Below are positions 16,635 through 25,648 of a DNA stretch of 64,000 bases, one piece after another. The translations under genes were made by a program, and so were the position numbers. Numbering within the stretch: position 1 is the stretch's first letter; each line of letters opens with the position of its first letter. The notes beneath the pieces were generated by a model. That model saw only the letters and a list, made by a program, of their open reading frames with translations, ran no database searches and was not told where the DNA came from. Source of the stretch: Pseudomonadota bacterium (GTDB lineage Bacteria; Pseudomonadota; Gammaproteobacteria; Burkholderiales; Rhodocyclaceae); the NCBI GenBank assembly GCA_018241685.1, contig JAFEDJ010000005.1:1-64000 (forward strand), read 5' to 3'.

Positions 16635-18479
16635 TCAGACGCCACCTTCACCGCGCACGTCGAACTGCACCTTCCAGCGCTCATGGCCGCCGACCGGCAG
16701 CGCCTCGAGCTCCAGCGTGCCGGTTTCGGTAATACGGGCATGCAGCTTCACGCGCACGACCTCGCCGGGCACGCGGCCTTCGGCGGGCAGCGTGGCCTCG
16801 ATCTCCTCCAGTTCCTGCAATTCATCCGGCGCCCAGAAATCCAGCGTGCTGCCGACCTGGTCCTGGCGGCGCACCGACGAGCCGAAGAAGCGGAAGCGCA
16901 CCGGCTCGCCGACGACCAGGCCGAACTCCTGCTCCGGCAGCGCCGCGTCGGTGCCCTCCTCCATGCCGAAGGGGGCCAGGCACAGGGCCTGCACCGGCGG
17001 CTCCATGCCGGGGATCGCCGGCATCGCCGACTCCACCGCCACATAGTAGGCCCGCGCCGTGCCGCCGCGGATCCGCACGCCACGCCCGCGCCGGACATAG
17101 CCGTAATAGGCGGCACCGCGCGCCACGGCCAGATCCAGGTCGGCCCCGCCGAGCAGGCGGGCCGGCGCTGCGCCTTCAGACGCCAGCCAGCCGTTGAGGA
17201 TGTCCAGCACGCGGCCGGCGATGAGCTCGGACTTGAGCACGCCGCCATTGAAGAGCACCGCGGTCGGGTGCAGGAAGCTCGCGTTGGCTGCCGACGCATC
17301 GGCAAAACCTTCCAGTTCTGCCGTCGCGTCGAGCTGACGGCCGAGGAAGGCGGCCAGATGGCGCGTGATCGCCGCGTCCTGCGCATAGGGCAGGCCCAGC
17401 TGGGTCAAGGCGCCGCGCGCCCGCGTCTGCGGCCGATCGGTGGCGGCGACCTGCGGGAAGAAGCCGTTGACCAGGCTGGCCGTCAGTTCGTCACGGGTAA
17501 GCTCGGTGCGGATCGAACCGCCGATCAGCCTCGAACCGCGGCTCGGCACGACAATGGGCACACTCACCACCGTGGCGTCGGACAGCAGTGTCTCCTTCGC
17601 CCCGCGACAGGCATGGGCCAGCGCCCGCGTCTGCCAGGGATCGAGCTGGGAGCCCTGGGCGGCGAGCTTGCGTGCGACGCCGTAGGCCAGCGCCAGGTCC
17701 ATGTTGTCGCCGCCGAGCAGGATGTGCTCGCCAACCGCCACGCGGTGCAGTTCCAGGTTGCCTTCCTGTTCCAGCACCGCGATCAGCGACAAGTCGGTGG
17801 TACCACCGCCCACGTCCACCACCAGGATCAGATCGCCCTTGCGCACTTCCTTGCGCCATTGCCCGCCGCTCTTCTGAATCCAGCTGTAGAGCGCGGCCTG
17901 CGGTTCCTCGAGGAGCGTCATCGGGCCGTAGCCTGCGGCCTGGGCCGCCTCGGCGGTGAGCTCGCGGGCCGCCGGATCGAAGGACGCCGGGATCGTGACG
18001 GTCACGTCCTGCTCGGCGAAGGGCGCCTCCGGGTGGGCCAGGTTCCAGGCGTCGCGCAGATGGGACAGGTAGCGGATCGACGCGGTGAGCGGCGAGATGC
18101 GCGGCACGTCGGCAGAAGCTTCGGCCGGCAGGATCGCCGCCCGGCGGTCCACGCCCGCGTGGCACAGCCAGCTCTTCGCGCTTGACACCAGACGGATCGG
18201 AGTAGCGGCGCCGCGGCTGCGCGCGAACTCACCAACCGCGAAATCCTGGCTGCGCGACCACGGCAGGTGGAGATCGCCATCGGCGAGCTCGTCGGCGTGG
18301 GGCAGATACAGGAAGGACGGCAGCAGCGGGCGTTCATCCACGGTGCCCGGGCCGCTGAGCTGCGGAATCGCCAGCACCTGCTGGACGGCCTTCTCGCCGT
18401 CGCTGGCCTCGATGTCCACGTAGGACAGGGCGCAGTGGGTCGTGCCGAGATCGATGCCGATCGTGTAGCGGGCGCTCAC
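16635..18479 (-). CDS. Hsp70-like ATPase of the DUF2760 cassette
   Basis: A 614-residue Hsp70-related protein. ATPase motifs are IGIDLGTTHCALSYV at the N-terminus, VVDVGGGTTDLSLIAV near 215, GEHILLGGDNMDLALA near 245 and LFNGGVLKSELIAGR near 395. The last 130 residues are a short beta-rich domain rather than the full DnaK substrate domain with lid. Its closest neighbour in the window is the 917-residue protein it precedes. The start is GTG 18479, overlapping the DUF2760 stop by four bases. The two Hsp70-like proteins probably act together. Confidence 0.87.
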   Translation of the reverse strand: MSARYTIGIDLGTTHCALSYVDIEASDGEKAVQQVLAIPQLSGPGTVDERPLLPSFLYLPHADELADGDLHLPWSRSQDFAVGEFARSRGAATPIRLVSSAKSWLCHAGVDRRAAILPAEASADVPRISPLTASIRYLSHLRDAWNLAHPEAPFAEQDVTVTIPASFDPAARELTAEAAQAAGYGPMTLLEEPQAALYSWIQKSGGQWRKEVRKGDLILVVDVGGGTTDLSLIAVLEQEGNLELHRVAVGEHILLGGDNMDLALAYGVARKLAAQGSQLDPWQTRALAHACRGAKETLLSDATVVSVPIVVPSRGSRLIGGSIRTELTRDELTASLVNGFFPQVAATDRPQTRARGALTQLGLPYAQDAAITRHLAAFLGRQLDATAELEGFADASAANASFLHPTAVLFNGGVLKSELIAGRVLDILNGWLASEGAAPARLLGGADLDLAVARGAAYYGYVRRGRGVRIRGGTARAYYVAVESAMPAIPGMEPPVQALCLAPFGMEEGTDAALPEQEFGLVVGEPVRFRFFGSSVRRQDQVGSTLDFWAPDELQELEEIEATLPAEGRVPGEVVRVKLHARITETGTLELEALPVGGHERWKVQFDVRGEGGV

Positions 18480-19057
18480 AGCTCCACCTCGGCCTGGGCA
18501 ATGATGGACGTATCGTGGCCGTCGGCCAGGCTGGGGAGGCGGCTCTCGGTGACCCGCCAGCCCCGGTGGCTGAGGCTGCCGGTAAAGGGCGGGCTACCGA
18601 CGACATTGCCGGTCAGGCGCACCGCCGCGGCATCGAAGCCTTCGGCCAGCGTCACGCGACTGCCCTCGCTCTCCTTGCGCACCGGCTCGATGCGGAAGTG
18701 CTCGTTCAGTACCTTGCGGCAGCCTTCATGCACGACCCGCGCGGCGGCACCGATATCGGCGTCGGAATACGCGGCGATATCCTCCTGCACGAAGTCGATG
18801 AGGCGCGCATCCCTTTGCAACAGCCCCAGGAGCTGCTGTGCCGCCTCATGAGGGGCACGCTGCAGCACCACGGGCGCCACCGGTGTAGCGGGCGCAGCCG
18901 GAGCTACAGGTGCTACCGGAGCCGGCTGTGGGGCGTGATCAGCGCCGTCCCGCAGGCCCGCGACCCGGGCGGCAAAACCGGAGTCGGTCAGTATGGACAG
19001 GAAGCTGCCGCAGGCCAGCGCGATGCGACGCGGGAAGGAAAGCGGAGTTTGAGACAT
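18476..19057 (-). CDS. DUF2760 domain protein
   Basis: A 193-residue protein of the uncharacterised DUF2760 family. A hydrophobic N-terminal patch (residues 8-25) is followed by a proline/alanine/valine-rich linker (about 43-65, APVAPVAPAAPATPVAPV). The conserved domain has LLGLLQRDARLIDFVQEDI near 75 and a C-terminal SLSHRGWRVTESRLPSL. DUF2760 genes characteristically precede two Hsp70-like genes, exactly as here, and the overlap with the next start codon supports one operon. The role is unknown. I start at ATG 19057; an upstream ATG at 19102 has no better signal. Confidence 0.83.
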   Translation of the reverse strand: MSQTPLSFPRRIALACGSFLSILTDSGFAARVAGLRDGADHAPQPAPVAPVAPAAPATPVAPVVLQRAPHEAAQQLLGLLQRDARLIDFVQEDIAAYSDADIGAAARVVHEGCRKVLNEHFRIEPVRKESEGSRVTLAEGFDAAAVRLTGNVVGSPPFTGSLSHRGWRVTESRLPSLADGHDTSIIAQAEVEL

Positions 19058-19211
19058 GGGAACACCAAGCTGTTGATTTTGTCGCGTCGCAATATAACCC
19101 ACTCGGGGCCGACGAACGATTCTTCCGCACTACCTGGCGCTTCCGCCCCGGCTTGGCTAGCTTTACAGCAGCACCCTGCTTTCGCCGTGGTGCCCCCGCA
19201 AGGAGCCCCGC

Positions 19212-19637
19212 ATGTCCCCCTCCCGCCCATCCCCGACCGTCGTCGCGGTGCGCCCCGACAGCGAAGTCCTGACCAGCCAGCGGCTACCCTATTTTGTCGG
19301 TATTTCCGGCGCCACGGCCGGCAGTGGCGGCTTGTCCATGCATCTGGTGGTGATTCCGCCGGGCGGCATGTCGACGCCCCACCTGCACCGCGGCCACGAG
19401 ACGGCGATCTACGTCCTCGCCGGACGTGTCGAAACACGCTACGGCCCGGGGCTGCGCGACAGCGTGATCAGCAGCGCCGGCGACTTCCTGTTCATTCCGC
19501 CGGACGTGCCCCATCAAGCCATCAACCTCAGCAACGACGAGCCGGCCCGCGCACTCGTCGCCCGCAACGATCCGGCCGAGCAGGACAAGGTCGTGCCTTA
19601 CGACCCGGCAGAGGCGGACCCGGCAGAAGCGCCTTGA
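19212..19637 (+). CDS. Cupin-domain protein
   Basis: A 141-residue single-domain cupin (small beta barrel). The metal-binding signature is present: HLHRGHETAIYVLAGRVETRYG provides His-x-His and Glu near residues 58-66, and PPDVPHQAINLS supplies the second histidine near 100. Such proteins can be isomerases, dioxygenases or metabolite-binding proteins; no substrate can be assigned. The last 40 bases overlap the end of the converging flavoprotein gene. The C-terminal tail (DPAEADPAEAP) is repetitive. It is divergent from the DUF2760 operon, separated by 154 bases. Confidence 0.8.
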   Translation: MSPSRPSPTVVAVRPDSEVLTSQRLPYFVGISGATAGSGGLSMHLVVIPPGGMSTPHLHRGHETAIYVLAGRVETRYGPGLRDSVISSAGDFLFIPPDVPHQAINLSNDEPARALVARNDPAEQDKVVPYDPAEADPAEAP

Positions 19638-20344
19638 TGGGCCACGGCGAGGGGCCTCAGCCGATCGTCGTAATCCGAGAGGCTCGGAAACTGCAGCGGC
19701 ACGTCGCTTTCAATGGCGCAGAGGCGGGCCTTCCAGTCATCCATGATTCCGTTGCGCGCCTCCTCGCTGATGTAGGGAATGTGCCAGCCGACGAAGGGCG
19801 GCAGCACCTGCAGCCCCGCGTAGCCCAGCGTGCCCTGCAGCAGGTGGCGCAGCATGCCGTCCAGCGGCCCGTGGATGCCTTCTGCCCCGAACATGTGCTC
19901 CTGCCCGCCCAGCGTGAGGCCGACCAGCGCACGACGGCCAACCAACCCACCGCGGTCGTAGACGCGCTTGCCGCCATAGACCTGGCCGGACACGAAGACC
20001 CGGTCGATCCAGCCCTTCAGCATGGCCGGCGTCGAGAACCAGAAGACGGGGAAGATCAACACCAGCAGGTCGCACCACAGCAACTTGTCGAGTTCGGCCT
20101 GGATGTCGGCGCTGAGCGTGCCATTGCTCGCTCCATGTCGCTGCTCGAGGGCATAGACGCAGTAGTCGGGATTGGCCCGCTCGCCGAAGTCCGCCACCGA
20201 GGCCACCGGCTGGAAGCCCATCGCGTACAAGTCCGATACCTGGACCTCGTGGCCCTGGCGCTGGAATTCCTCGACCGCAGCCGACTTCATCGCCGTGCAG
20301 AAGGACTTCGGCTCGGGGTGGGCGTGAACGATGAACACTTTCAT
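19598..20344 (-). CDS. NAD(P)H dehydrogenase (quinone)/flavodoxin-fold oxidoreductase
   Basis: A 248-residue protein of the flavodoxin_2 family (NQO1, MdaB, KefF relatives), which makes two-electron transfers from NAD(P)H to quinones or similar acceptors with bound FAD or FMN. It starts MKVFIVHAHPEPKSFCTAMK, the family's phosphate-binding N-terminus. LIFPVFWFSTPAMLKGWIDRVF near 100 and LTLGGQEHMFGAEG near 140 form the flavin pocket. It is divergent from the GlxA-type AraC regulator (120 bases apart), which probably controls it. The start at ATG 20344 fits the family; the open frame extends upstream without similarity. It overlaps the cupin gene end to end by 40 bases. Confidence 0.85.
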   Translation of the reverse strand: MKVFIVHAHPEPKSFCTAMKSAAVEEFQRQGHEVQVSDLYAMGFQPVASVADFGERANPDYCVYALEQRHGASNGTLSADIQAELDKLLWCDLLVLIFPVFWFSTPAMLKGWIDRVFVSGQVYGGKRVYDRGGLVGRRALVGLTLGGQEHMFGAEGIHGPLDGMLRHLLQGTLGYAGLQVLPPFVGWHIPYISEEARNGIMDDWKARLCAIESDVPLQFPSLSDYDDRLRPLAVAHQGASAGSASAGS

Positions 20345-20464
20345 GAACGGGCTCCGTTTCGTCTCTGATGAGTAGGCGGTGATGAATACGGGCACAGTTT
20401 AGAAACCGGGCTCCGCTGTGTAGAGTGGCGAAACTGACTATTTCTATGCGATATCCGCCACCCC

Positions 20465-21457
20465 ATGATCCGCGCCGCGATCCTCGCCTTCGACGAATGC
20501 CACGCCTCCAGCGTCGGCGGCTTTGCCGACATCCTGCAGGTCGCCAACGCCCATCTGGCACACCGGCAAGGCGCAGCGGCGGAACAGTTCGAGTGGCAGT
20601 TCGTGTCGATCTCGGGGCAGCCCGCCATGGCCAGCAACGGGCTGCCATTGGCGACTCGCCGGCTGGAGCCCAGCGAGCGCTACGACCTCGTCTTCGTTCC
20701 CAGCCTGCACTACGGCGGGCGGCAAGCGTTCGAACAGATCCTCGCCGCCCAGGCCGACACCTGCGCCTGGCTGGTGGACCAGTGGCAGGCCGGCGCATGG
20801 ATCGCCGCCAACTGCACCGGTACCTTCATCCTCGCCCAGACCGGCCTGCTCGACGGCAAGGCGGCGACCACCACCTGGTGGCTGGAGCAGCAATTCCGTG
20901 CCCGCTACCCGCAGGTAGACCTGCAACTGCGCTCGGTGATCACCGAGGCGGAGCGGCTGGTCTGCGCCGGCGCGTCAGCCTCCTACCTGCTGCAGGCGAT
21001 CCGCGTCATCGAGCGCCTCGTCGGGCAGGCCATCGCCTCGCAGGTGGCCCGCAGCATGCTGATCGACGTCAGCCAGACCAGCCAGGTGCCCTACCTGCCG
21101 CTGCTAGCCGAACGCGCCCACACCGACGCCCTGGTGGAACGCGCCCAGCAGTGGCTGCAGCGCCACATGACGCAGGAGCTGCGCATCTCGGAGCTGGCTG
21201 CCGCGCTGGCCGTCAGCGACCGCACACTGATCCGGCGCTTCAAGGCGGCCCTGCAGCAGACGCCGCTCACCTACCTGCAAGACCTCCGCCTCGAAGCCGC
21301 CCGTGCCCTGCTCGAAACCGGCAACCTGAGCGTGGACCTCATCGCCGGCGAAGTCGGCTACACCGACACCAGTTCGTTCTCGCGCCTCTTCCGGCAACGC
21401 ATCGGCATGAGCCCCGGCGCCTATCGCAACCGCTTCCAGATCAACGCGTCCCCATGA
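20465..21457 (+). CDS. GlxA-type AraC-family transcriptional regulator
   Basis: A 330-residue regulator with an N-terminal DJ-1/PfpI-like domain (about 1-185, MIRAAILAFDECHASSVGG; NCTGTFILAQTGLLDGKAAT around the nucleophile elbow). A C-terminal AraC helix-turn-helix domain follows (about 225-325, ELAAALAVSDRTLIRRFKAAL and IAGEVGYTDTSSFSRLFRQ). The family senses metabolites through the DJ-1-like half. It is divergent from the quinone-reductase-like gene, its most likely target. The effector cannot be read from the sequence. Confidence 0.88.
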   Translation: MIRAAILAFDECHASSVGGFADILQVANAHLAHRQGAAAEQFEWQFVSISGQPAMASNGLPLATRRLEPSERYDLVFVPSLHYGGRQAFEQILAAQADTCAWLVDQWQAGAWIAANCTGTFILAQTGLLDGKAATTTWWLEQQFRARYPQVDLQLRSVITEAERLVCAGASASYLLQAIRVIERLVGQAIASQVARSMLIDVSQTSQVPYLPLLAERAHTDALVERAQQWLQRHMTQELRISELAAALAVSDRTLIRRFKAALQQTPLTYLQDLRLEAARALLETGNLSVDLIAGEVGYTDTSSFSRLFRQRIGMSPGAYRNRFQINASP

Positions 21458-21604
21458 TGGCCGCGGCCAAGCCTGCGCGACGGCCACGGTCCATGCTGCC
21501 AGGTGTGCGATAGGACACACTTCAGAAAGGTCTGCACATACCCGTTTCGGTGATAATGGTTTCCCGCTTACCCAGCCCGATCCGTCGCACACGCCGCCAC
21601 CCGT

Positions 21605-24208
21605 ATGCCGTCAGCCCAAGGCGTTCTGCCCAGGTTTTCCAGCCACATCTGGCTGACGCTCGGCCTGTTCTTCGTGATGGTGATGACCTTCGTGGTCTAT
21701 GTGCGCGCCGAAAAGCAGATCGACCGCGCCAACGAACTGCGCCACCAGTCCTTCCTGCTTGCCGAGGAACTGCGCCAGTCGTCCGACGACCTGACCCGCA
21801 TGGTGCGGACCTACATCGTCACCGGCAATCCGCTGTACAAGGCCCGCTACCAGGAGATCCTCGACATCCGCGACGGCCGGCGTGCCCGTCCGGTGAACTA
21901 CCAGCACATCTACTGGGATCTGGTCCTCGCCGACGACCACCGCCCACGCCCTGCCGATGCCGCGATGCCGCTGCTGACGCTGATGCAGCAGGCCGGCTTC
22001 ACCGCGGAAGAGTTCGCCAGACTGCGCAAGGCCAAGGCCAATTCCGACGCGCTGACGCGCACCGAGTTTGCCGCCATGGCCCTCGTCGAGGCCGGTGGTC
22101 CCGGAATGACAGCCCAGCGCGAACAAGCCATCCTCATGCTGCACGATGCCGCCTACCACCACGCCAAGGCCGACATCATGGCGCCCATCGGCGAATTCGA
22201 AACCATGATGGACCGGCGCACGCTGGAAAGCGTGCACGCTGCTGAAGCCGAGGCCATCCACATCCGCTCCGCCTTCGGGCTGATGTTCGTGCTGCTCGTC
22301 GCGCTGGCCTACAGCGTCCATCGCCGCCAGAAGAAGATCCTGGGTGGATCGGTGCTCGACATCTATACCGCCATCGCCGACCTGGGCCGGAAGGATCGGT
22401 CTGCAGCCATTCCTCGCGTGAAAGGGATCGAAGGCAGCGTTCTCGACCGCCTCGCCGACACGCAGGATCGCCTGCGCCAACTCAGCACGGAGCGCGCCGA
22501 TTCGGTTCGCGAACAACTGCGCCTCAACCGGGCCCTGCGCCTGCTGAGTGACTGCAATCTGGCCCTGTTCTCTGCAGAAGACGAAACCCAGCTCCTGTCA
22601 GACGTCTGCCGCCAGATCGTCGAGACCGGCGGCTACCAGATGGCCTGGGTCGGCCTCGGCGCAGACGACGCGGACTGCGGCGTGTATCCGGTCGCCCGCT
22701 TCGGCAGCCAGGCCGACGAATACTTGTCGAACATCCGCGTGTCGTGGAACGAAGAGCTCGCCACCGGGCGCGGCCCCACCGGCACCGCCGTGCGCACCGG
22801 CACCACTCAGATCATCCAGCATTTCCAGACCAATCCGCGCATGGCGCCGTGGCGCAGCCACGGTAGCCAATCCGGCTTTCGCTCCAGCATCGCCTTGCCC
22901 CTCAACGTCTCCCGCAGAACGATTGGTGCGCTCACCCTGTACGCGGCCGACTGGGACGTGTTCAATCCTGAAGAGGTCGTGCTGCTCGAAGAACTGGCAC
23001 GCAACCTCGGCTTCGGCATCGAAACCCTGCGTACCCGCGACCAGCGAAAAGCCGCCGAAGCGGCCAGCCGCGCCAAGAGCATGTTCCTCGCCAACATGAG
23101 CCACGAGCTGCGCACGCCGATGAACGCCATCCTCGGCATGACCAGCCTCGCCCTGCGTAATGCCGGCACCCCGCGCATGCGTGACCGTCTGGAAAAGATC
23201 GGCCAGGCCTCCCGGCACCTGCTGCAGGTCATCAACGACATCCTTGATCTTTCGAAGATCGAGGCGGAGCGCCTGGTGCTGGAGCAGATGCCCTTCACGG
23301 TACGCGATGTGATCGGCAACCTGGTGTCACTGATCGGCCACCAGGCCACGGACAAGGGACTGCAGGTCCGCATCGACATGCCGCCGCCGGTTGGCGCGCT
23401 GCGCTGCCAGGGCGACCCGCTGCGCATCGGCCAGATCCTCCTCAACCTGACCAGCAATGCGATCAAGTTCACCGAAGAAGGCACCGTCACGATCAGCGTG
23501 CGCAGCGTCGAAGAAACGGCGGATCACGTCCACCTGCGTTTTTCGGTCATCGACACCGGTATCGGCATCGCCCCGCAGGACCACGAGCGCCTCTTCAACG
23601 CCTTCGAGCAGGCCGACGGCTCGATGACCCGCAAGTACGGCGGCACCGGGCTCGGACTGGCCATCAGCCGGCGGCTCACGCTCCTCATGGGCGGGCAGCT
23701 CGGCGTCGACAGCCAGCAGGGCAAAGGCAGCACCTTCTGGCTCGTACTGCCCCTCGACAGGCTGACCGGCAGCGACGACGCGACCGTAACGCCAGCCCAT
23801 GACGCCGAAGCGCAGATACGGGCCAAACACGCCGGCACCCGTGTGCTGCTGGTGGAAGACGAACCCGTCACCCGGGAAGTCGCCCGCGAGATGCTGGAAG
23901 AAACCGGCCTCTGCGTCGACGTGGCCGCCGACGGCGAGGAGGCCGTGACCATGGCTGCCCGAAACGCCTACGCACTGATCCTGATGGACATGCAGATGCC
24001 GCGCCTGAACGGCCTCGACGCGACCCGCGCGATCCGCAACCAACCCGGCCACGCGACGACGCCTATCCTCGCCATGACCGCCAACGCCTTCGACGAAGAC
24101 CGCCAGCGCTGCCTCGAAGCCGGCATGAACGACCACCTCGGCAAACCCGTCGAACCCACCGCCCTGTTCGCCACCGTGCTCCGCTGGTTGTCGACGCCGC
24201 GGGGCTGA
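21605..24208 (+). CDS. Membrane hybrid histidine kinase with GAF and receiver domains
   Basis: An 867-residue inner-membrane sensor kinase. Transmembrane helices lie at about 17-36 and 222-240, enclosing a helical periplasmic region with LTRMVRTYIVTGNPLYKARYQEI. A GAF domain (about 300-455) follows. Then come the dimerisation domain with phospho-acceptor His500 (NMSHELRTPMNA), an ATPase domain with GTGLGLAISRR near 680, and a receiver domain with phospho-acceptor Asp795 ([13 protein letters not shown]). No Hpt domain, so phosphate must pass on to a separate Hpt protein. It is not next to a response regulator, so its output is unknown. The start at 21605 precedes the first membrane helix. Confidence 0.88.
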   Translation: MPSAQGVLPRFSSHIWLTLGLFFVMVMTFVVYVRAEKQIDRANELRHQSFLLAEELRQSSDDLTRMVRTYIVTGNPLYKARYQEILDIRDGRRARPVNYQHIYWDLVLADDHRPRPADAAMPLLTLMQQAGFTAEEFARLRKAKANSDALTRTEFAAMALVEAGGPGMTAQREQAILMLHDAAYHHAKADIMAPIGEFETMMDRRTLESVHAAEAEAIHIRSAFGLMFVLLVALAYSVHRRQKKILGGSVLDIYTAIADLGRKDRSAAIPRVKGIEGSVLDRLADTQDRLRQLSTERADSVREQLRLNRALRLLSDCNLALFSAEDETQLLSDVCRQIVETGGYQMAWVGLGADDADCGVYPVARFGSQADEYLSNIRVSWNEELATGRGPTGTAVRTGTTQIIQHFQTNPRMAPWRSHGSQSGFRSSIALPLNVSRRTIGALTLYAADWDVFNPEEVVLLEELARNLGFGIETLRTRDQRKAAEAASRAKSMFLANMSHELRTPMNAILGMTSLALRNAGTPRMRDRLEKIGQASRHLLQVINDILDLSKIEAERLVLEQMPFTVRDVIGNLVSLIGHQATDKGLQVRIDMPPPVGALRCQGDPLRIGQILLNLTSNAIKFTEEGTVTISVRSVEETADHVHLRFSVIDTGIGIAPQDHERLFNAFEQADGSMTRKYGGTGLGLAISRRLTLLMGGQLGVDSQQGKGSTFWLVLPLDRLTGSDDATVTPAHDAEAQIRAKHAGTRVLLVEDEPVTREVAREMLEETGLCVDVAADGEEAVTMAARNAYALILMDMQMPRLNGLDATRAIRNQPGHATTPILAMTANAFDEDRQRCLEAGMNDHLGKPVEPTALFATVLRWLSTPRG

Positions 24209-24459
24209 CGCGGCGATCCCTGCCTTTCGGCGGCAGACATCAGGACGCCCTGCGCGGGCCGCCCCATAAGCCCATGGAACACTCCACGGCTCCCCTCGAT
24301 ATTGTCGATCCGCTGGCCCGGCAGTTCGACCATTTCGGCGACGTGATCCTTGGTCGATGCAAACCCTTTGTCAGCGCCTACGACGGACTGCAGAACCTCC
24401 GTGTAATCGATGTGCTTCTCCAGGCTGCGCGAACGGGGCGCATCATCGAGGTCCTTTGA
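24205..24459 (+). pseudogene. C-terminal remnant of a Gfo/Idh/MocA oxidoreductase
   Basis: Directly behind the kinase stop, one frame reads continuously from about 24205 to the stop at 24459. It ends in DPLARQFDHFGDVILG, VSAYDGLQNLRVIDVLLQ and AARTGRIIEVL. That is the closing segment of Gfo/Idh/MocA-family NAD(P)-dependent oxidoreductases, normally 330-400 residues. The Rossmann domain and most of the second domain are missing, so this is a leftover of a deletion that joined the kinase gene to it. An ATG at 24274 could still give a 61-residue peptide; function is unlikely. Confidence 0.65.
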
Positions 24460-24516
24460 ACTCCGCCAGTTCGAAGCGACGGCGCGACTTGCAGGCGATG
24501 TCTCTCGACCTTTAGG

Positions 24517-24942
24517 TCAGCCCTGGTGGTTGCCGAGAACATAGCGCACGACGGCCACGGCGAAAGCAAAGCAGAAACCGTAGGTGAAGGTCTCTAGGCG
24601 CAAGACTTCCTTCTCTCGGCGCTCCCGCCAAGCACCAACGACTTCCATGATGAGGCCTGCAGCCACGGGCGTAAGCAAAAGGTTAGCAACCCGAAGCCAC
24701 TGCGCTTCGATAAATAGATTGGGAACCAACCAGATACTGAGGCCGCCGCCGGCTGCGCCAAAGATGAGGTAGCCAACTGCAGCAAGCCATGGCCGAACAG
24801 GACGTGGGCGGCGAAAGGGCTCTTTGATCGAGTGGCCGATCAACTCGGCGATGGCCTCCAGGACCAGCTGAAGTAGTAATTCGCCAAAGACCTGAAGGAT
24901 CCATCCCAGCAGTTGGATAACGATCTCAACAATGAATTCCAC
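24517..24942 (-). CDS. Hypothetical four-helix membrane protein
   Basis: A 141-residue protein I do not recognise. It is strongly hydrophobic: an amphipathic or membrane helix at 1-36 (MEFIVEIVIQLLGWILQVFG), then likely membrane segments near 50-72, 83-103 and 118-137. A basic patch (RRPRPVRP, 44-51) lies between the first and second. A cytoplasmic stretch (WRERREKEVLRLE, about 104-116) separates the last two helices. Its neighbours are decayed genes on both sides, so operon context gives no clue. Coding potential is supported by the regular hydrophobic pattern only. Confidence 0.6.
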   Translation of the reverse strand: MEFIVEIVIQLLGWILQVFGELLLQLVLEAIAELIGHSIKEPFRRPRPVRPWLAAVGYLIFGAAGGGLSIWLVPNLFIEAQWLRVANLLLTPVAAGLIMEVVGAWRERREKEVLRLETFTYGFCFAFAVAVVRYVLGNHQG

Positions 24943-24999
24943 GTGATCTTGGAGGGCAGATGTTTTAGGTAAGGGATAAAGGGGAGCGCCTGGGCTGGA

Positions 25000-25341
25000 T
25001 TATTGATCTTCAAGTATGGCTACGAAGCGTGACGCCGGCCAATTCTTCCGGTCTGAAACCTGGCCATCGCCGAGTTCGATCAATCGCGGCCTTCCCTTTG
25101 AAGAAAGCACGACATCAACGGAGAAAAATGGGCTATCGATGCGTGCAGCAATGCACTCCACGATTTCGGGAACAACTCCGCTATAGGAAAAGGCTTTGCG
25201 CTTGAATTCTCCAAGCTCGAAATCCTCTGCGGAGTACAGCGAACAGACCAGTCCCGACGCTTGAGCAGCACGGAACTCCTCTTCGTACGTCTCATCAGGC
25301 CTCTTCTTTTCGAACGGATCACACGGGTAGAGTAGGCGCAT
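25000..25341 (-). pseudogene. ATP-grasp protein with internal in-frame deletion
   Basis: The 113 residues begin like uncharacterised ATP-grasp proteins (MRLLYPCDPFEKKRPDET, then SLYSAEDFELGEF). They then jump to the C-terminal end of the same family (VPEIVECIAARIDSPFFSVDVV, RLIELGDGQVSDRK). Relatives are about 250-300 residues, so roughly the middle half, including most of the ATP-binding fold, is gone. The reading frame was kept through the join near residues 50-57. The product is unlikely to bind ATP. It is called a pseudogene because core parts are missing; expression of a short protein cannot be excluded. Confidence 0.65.
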
Positions 25342-25648
25342 GGCTTTTCGGAGTAAGTTGAAGACGACTAACTATCTATTTATCTGGACGGCCAGCTTCG
25401 CGAGTGCGCTCGATACCTTCATGGCAGTCTACGAACGAAGGAAGTCTATGTCCATTGGATGAAGATGTTGATCCACCCATGGCTCGCACCACCAGTCCAG
25501 TAACGGAGCTACTGAAGTTGAGCAATTTCAGAGCTGCCTAGCGGTCTAGCTAGCTGCAGGTCCGCAACCTTAAGGACGGAAACTTGCCCAAGACTTCGGG
25601 CTGCCTCCATGGCTCAAGCCCGCCCCCATCCCCCGTCGGAGAACGAAA
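25342..25648. other. Intergenic stretch, nothing recognised
   Basis: These 307 bases separate the decayed ATP-grasp gene from the VOC-family gene. They are of mixed composition and less GC-rich than the flanking operons. No open frame with a ribosome binding site, repeat or promoter stands out. The likeliest content is the promoters of the two divergent neighbours plus sequence left by gene loss. Confidence 0.4.
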
